Positions 61,630-64,000 of a stretch of 64,000 nt of DNA are shown one piece after another. Source of the DNA: an uncultured Mediterraneibacter sp. (GTDB taxonomy: Bacteria; Bacillota; Clostridia; Lachnospirales; Lachnospiraceae); contig CALWLJ010000014.1 of the NCBI GenBank assembly GCA_944381495.1, positions 33,175 to 97,174 of the forward strand, written 5' to 3'. Each line of letters begins with the position of its first letter. Position 1 is the first letter of the stretch. Position numbers and translations under genes: made by a program. The notes below the pieces were generated by a model. That model searched no databases. It was not told the DNA's origin and was given only the letters and a program-made list of their open reading frames with translations.

Positions 61630-61896
61630 TTACCGAATATTCATTGAATATTCATAGGTTCGGCAAATTTTTCGTATGATTATGCGTGTATGACGGACAA
61701 TCTCAGGATCATCCAACACTTCAAAATCAATGCGATATCCTTCCGGTGTACAGAAAGCACATTTTTCTATGACTTTTTCACTGAGCAAACCGTCATAAAC
61801 CTGGAAAAGGTAGTATTCCTCATCCAGTTTTATCTCTTCTACACCGCCGTTTGCCGCTCCGGGTCCAGGACAGGTCCAGGTCATATTCTCTCTCAT
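61630..61896 (-). CDS. Hypothetical small protein
   Basis: An 88-residue protein starting MRENMTWTCPGPGAANGGVEE. It has few cysteines (three) and no recognised domain; the C-terminal half is acidic/basic mixed and may form a beta-alpha fold. ATG 61896 has AGGAGG upstream. It appears to be element cargo of unknown function. Confidence 0.6.
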   Translation of the reverse strand: MRENMTWTCPGPGAANGGVEEIKLDEEYYLFQVYDGLLSEKVIEKCAFCTPEGYRIDFEVLDDPEIVRHTRIIIRKICRTYEYSMNIR

Positions 61897-61989
61897 TATT
61901 TTTTCCTCCTCTTTTTTGTTCAATAAAAATATGTAATTAAAACTATAAATAACTTTCAATATATCATGTTTTTCAGAAAGCACGAAAAA

Positions 61990-62027
61990 AAAATAAGACA
62001 GGAAGGATATCCTGCCTTACTTTTTTT
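61990..62027 (-). terminator. Terminator with ATAAGACAGGA motif, copy 2
   Basis: On the minus strand AAGGCAGGA pairs with TCCTGTCTT (one G-U), followed by A and a run of T. It lies after the end of the 62055-62255 gene. Confidence 0.7.
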
Positions 62028-62054
62028 GGAATGAAAAAATTTAGATCCACAGAT

Positions 62055-62255
62055 CTAATCAATAACAAAATCATAATTGTAACAATTAAAATCATTTTCG
62101 TTTTCCGGAATCGGAGAACATACGCCGTTTGCGTCTTTTGCATACAATTCGCCGTTTATTTTTACAATTTCTATCGGATAATGTCCAAACATTCGGCGCT
62201 TTCGGTCGACCTTATTTCCAACTAATTTGTTGGCTGCTTCCTTGTATAATCTCAT
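62055..62255 (-). CDS. Hypothetical small protein, last of a coupled trio
   Basis: A 66-residue protein (MRLYKEAANKLVGNKVDRKR...), basic at the N-terminus and acidic at the C-terminus, with no recognised domain. Its ATG overlaps the stop of the preceding frameshifted ORF (ATGA), and GAGGAAATGAGAAA provides the RBS, so it belongs to the 63073-62055 unit. Confidence 0.6.
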   Translation of the reverse strand: MRLYKEAANKLVGNKVDRKRRMFGHYPIEIVKINGELYAKDANGVCSPIPENENDFNCYNYDFVID

Positions 62256-62450
62256 TTTCTCATTTCCTCACTCTCTCTGGACGCTGTGAAAATACTTGAT
62301 AAGAAGTCGTAGCCTCTGATGATTCCTGTGTCCGCCAACTCTTCGCTATGGCTGGATATCAAAGGATAATTATCAGGGTACTATACACTTGAAGTTCTCT
62401 TTTCGGATGTCAAGCTTCATAAGATTGGAAACTATATTTCTATAAGTCAT
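62252..62450 (-). pseudogene. Small coupled ORF broken by a one-base frameshift
   Basis: It starts at ATG 62450 sharing a base with the previous stop (TGATG) and reads MTYRNIVSNLMKLDIRKENF... for 25 codons, then meets TGA. Dropping one C from the CCC at 62379-62377 continues VPDNYPLISSHSEELADTG... to a stop at 62252, giving 65 residues and an ATGA overlap with the next gene. Both junctions fit translational coupling, so the ORF was real. No domain recognised. Confidence 0.55.
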
Positions 62451-63073
62451 CAGCTTTCCTCCTCTTCTTCCAGATACGGAGGCATCCCCAAAAAGATCAT
62501 ATCCTCATCGTTAAAGCCCATCGCCTGAAGATTTTGCCAGCCTAATCCATCCGGCTCCTCTGCTTCATAGTCAACAACACCACAGATCAATGCCTCCAAA
62601 TCTGCCCTTGTATAGGGGTATTTATCCTTTCCGGATAATCCGGGGGCCAGTACAGCAGCAATCTCATCGAGAGTCATAGGGATTCGTTCATCCTGGCTGG
62701 AATCCTGCAATCTGTAATTTAGGAACATCTTAGATCTTGTAAGCTCAGCCGTTATTATGCTGTGATTATTTCCGCATGACAGAAAAACTTCAGAAGCAAA
62801 TGGTCCTCCTACATATACTGTTTCGCCGGTATATTCCTCCAAATCAGCAGCCAAAGCCATAACTGCAGTATCAACCCAGGACACACTTGGATTTCTACCA
62901 AGAGCCTTCAGAAATAATTTTTCATACTTGTTCAGAGCAGTTCGTTCTCGCGTAGTTTCGTCATCTTCAAAAGGTCGGAATAACCAACGCTTCTCTTCCT
63001 TACTTAAGCCCTCAAGGGATTTGAGAACCTCTTTATTCTGTTCCTCCTGATTCATTTCTGTGTGATCACTCAT
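62450..63073 (-). CDS. Hypothetical acidic protein of a mobile element
   Basis: A 207-residue acidic cytosolic protein with no signal peptide or membrane helix and no domain I recognise. The mid-part (TAVMALAADLEEYTGETVYVGGPF...) looks globular and the C-terminus is EEEEES. AGGAGG precedes the ATG. First gene of the coupled trio 63073-62055. Confidence 0.7.
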   Translation of the reverse strand: MSDHTEMNQEEQNKEVLKSLEGLSKEEKRWLFRPFEDDETTRERTALNKYEKLFLKALGRNPSVSWVDTAVMALAADLEEYTGETVYVGGPFASEVFLSCGNNHSIITAELTRSKMFLNYRLQDSSQDERIPMTLDEIAAVLAPGLSGKDKYPYTRADLEALICGVVDYEAEEPDGLGWQNLQAMGFNDEDMIFLGMPPYLEEEEES

Positions 63074-63149
63074 CTTTATTTCCTCCTTTTATTTGAATCA
63101 AAATAAAAATGGAAGGCAGAATGAAATAAAAAAATAGCATTTCAGTCAC

Positions 63150-63186
63150 AAAAATAAGACAGGAAATAAATCCCGCCTTTTTTTTC
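63150..63186 (-). terminator. Terminator with ATAAGACAGGA motif, copy 3
   Basis: On the minus strand AAGGCGGGA pairs with TCCTGTCTT through G-U pairs, followed by ATTTTT. It lies after the small Cys-rich gene at 63205-63396. Confidence 0.65.
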
Positions 63187-63204
63187 GAATTTATAAAAAC
63201 AAGG

Positions 63205-63396
63205 TCAGCGGATCTTCGTCCGATGTCCTCTTTCGAACCTGCTATTTGCTTCTGTCCATGTGTTAAACCTGCATGCCTCACAAGGGAGCAGCTCACTTTC
63301 CAAGGCACAAGTCTCACAGATCGATAACTTGCGTCTGCTATCATTTATTCCATAGTCGTTATTTCCAGTAATGGCGTTATCATAAATGAAAATCAC
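63205..63396 (-). CDS. Small Cys-rich (zinc-ribbon-like) protein
   Basis: A 63-residue frame from GTG 63396 with CETC ... LPCEAC ... NTW, a Cx2C-Cx2C-W pattern seen in small phage or element proteins. The start is uncertain because no clear RBS was found. The basic C-terminus (RFERGHRTKIR) may contact nucleic acid. Function unknown. Confidence 0.45.
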   Translation of the reverse strand: MIFIYDNAITGNNDYGINDSRRKLSICETCALESELLPCEACRFNTWTEANSRFERGHRTKIR

Positions 63397-63441
63397 AGAC
63401 TGATCCTAAATTTATGGAATTCAGGAGTTGGTATAGAGTAG

Positions 63442-63588
63442 ATTGCAAAGCAGGTCGGGGTCAGCGTAAAGACCGCTCGCTCATACCTACCGCGTGTACG
63501 TCCAATATCTGGAGAGAAAAGAAGCAAGAATGCGCAGAGAATCAAAGCGTGGAGAATCAAGAAGTCACGAAAAGATGTTCAGCAATAA
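63442..63588 (+). pseudogene. Remnant of a helix-turn-helix protein (5' end missing)
   Basis: An open frame of 48 codons directly after a TAG reads IAKQVGVSVKTARSYLPR and later SKNAQRIKAWRIKKSR. The first part is a clear HTH recognition-helix pattern; the NAxRI tail resembles small Clostridia element proteins. There is no start codon or RBS, so this is a fragment or a gene broken by the in-frame stop. Confidence 0.45.
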
Positions 63589-63670
63589 ATATTAGGTGGG
63601 TTACAAAATATTTGAACTCAGGGAACTCAGTTCCTTCTTTAGCATTTTGAGTTTATCGCATTATGAAGAT

Positions 63671-63700
63671 AGAACGCCAGGGAAATACCTGACGTTCTTC
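63671..63700. terminator. Hairpin AGAACGCCAGG / CCTGACGTTCT
   Basis: An 11-bp stem (63671-63681 with 63688-63698, one mismatch) followed on the plus strand by TCTTT. It may end transcripts from either side. Confidence 0.5.
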
Positions 63701-63721
63701 TTTGGGTAAAGCGCAGACTTT

Positions 63722-64000
63722 TCAGTATTTTGATTTTAATCGCAATAATTCCTCTCCGCAGCACGACAGAAAAGTCCTGAAGAGGACATTTTGGGGAAGC
63801 TTTGAAGAATCAACATGAAATAGTTCACAAAGATTTTTGTAATTATCCTGAAAAGGTACTGGTCGGAAACAAATATGATTAATAAACTCTGCATGGAAAC
63901 CATTGGGATCGGTTTCATGGATAATAGGTAGTGTAAAAAACTTTGTGGCTTTGGTAAAAAATGGCTCCTTTTTGGTAAGAATTACAGATATGACAATTCT
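63722..64000 (-). CDS. Unrecognised protein, C-terminal 92 residues, runs off the window
   Basis: An open minus-strand frame continues from base 64000 to TGA at 63724-63722. It reads like real protein: LPIIHETDPNGFHAEFINHI, then FRPVPFQDNYKNLCELFHVD and ending EELLRLKSKY. The start lies outside the window. A shorter frame from ATG 63918 on the same strand is an overlapping reading with less protein-like composition. I do not recognise the family. Confidence 0.6.
   Translation of the reverse strand, partial: RIVISVILTKKEPFFTKATKFFTLPIIHETDPNGFHAEFINHICFRPVPFQDNYKNLCELFHVDSSKLPQNVLFRTFLSCCGEELLRLKSKY

Larger units (their letters stand above)
63397..63721. other. Gene-poor stretch with an HTH remnant and hairpin
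   Basis: It contains the HTH coding remnant (63442-63588), a short repeated GAACTCAG (63613 and 63623 area) and a hairpin at 63671-63698. No intact gene is supported here. Confidence 0.5.

Noticed and set aside
63414-63650. 78-codon plus-strand ORF
   Set aside because: Its composition is not protein-like; the HTH pattern lies in a different frame of the same stretch.
63736-63918. 60-codon minus-strand ORF
   Set aside because: The overlapping minus-strand frame that continues to the window edge reads as a much more natural protein.
1-64000. CRISPR arrays, tRNA, rRNA or insertion sequences
   Set aside because: No regularly spaced repeats, no tRNA cloverleaf signatures and no transposase genes were recognised anywhere in the window.

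Overview
The window looks like chromosome of a Gram-positive gut anaerobe of the Lachnospiraceae (Bacillota/Clostridia). This is inferred from gene content and order (mreBCD-mrdA-minCDE-rodA; ylmE-sepF-ylmH-lspA; rplU-prp-rpmA-obgE with an N-terminally extended L27; LexA of Bacillus type with CGAAC-N4-GTTYG boxes), from strong AGGAGG-type ribosome binding sites, frequent TTG/GTG starts and moderate GC. No rRNA, tRNA or CRISPR array was seen.

Left part (1-7.9 kb): an accessory catabolic cluster with a zinc metallopeptidase, a GPH-type cation symporter, a MalY-like aminotransferase, a metal-dependent amidohydrolase, a divergent YheO/DauR-type regulator and an ornithine-cyclodeaminase-like dehydrogenase. 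The two outer promoters carry the same TTGA-N7-TCAA motif. The cluster appears to be decaying: the symporter has a 2-nt frameshift, and a deletion seems to have removed the end of the aminotransferase gene and the beginning of the amidohydrolase gene. A membrane acyltransferase follows.

7.9-26 kb: miaB, an SGNH hydrolase, a large secreted GH26 beta-mannanase-like enzyme with a cell-wall sorting tail, an isolated AAA ATPase (DUF4143 type) bracketed by two related hairpins, then mutS-mutL-miaA, a methionine-gamma-lyase-like PLP enzyme and two flavoprotein genes.

26-42.9 kb: cell shape and division. radC has its own promoter; mreB-mreC-mreD-mrdA-minC-minD-minE-rodA-mgsA-dacA read as one tightly packed unit (elongasome plus division-site selection). 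Next comes an HlyD-like protein, ylmE, sepF, ylmH, lspA, an RluD-type pseudouridine synthase and a cytidylate-kinase-like gene.

43-58.2 kb: ttcA, a frameshifted FUSC-like membrane protein, a Xer-like recombinase, a LysM (YneA-like) gene and lexA facing each other across LexA boxes, then a long minus-strand series from a B12-type radical SAM protein through DUF2344, RNase G, ybaK, lysC and a CBS protein to rplU-prp-rpmA-obgE-yhbY-nadD-yqeK-rsfS.

58.4-64 kb: one end of a mobile element: two overlapping tyrosine recombinases, a small excisionase-like protein, small zinc-ribbon and unknown proteins, a frameshifted coupled ORF, an HTH remnant, recurring ATAAGACAGGA hairpins, and a coding region of unknown function running off the right edge. 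I found no clearly new defence or biosynthetic system. The most unusual material is the decaying operator-linked catabolic locus, the bracketed ATPase cassette, a possible dif-like site beside the Xer-like gene, and the uncharacterised right-end cargo.
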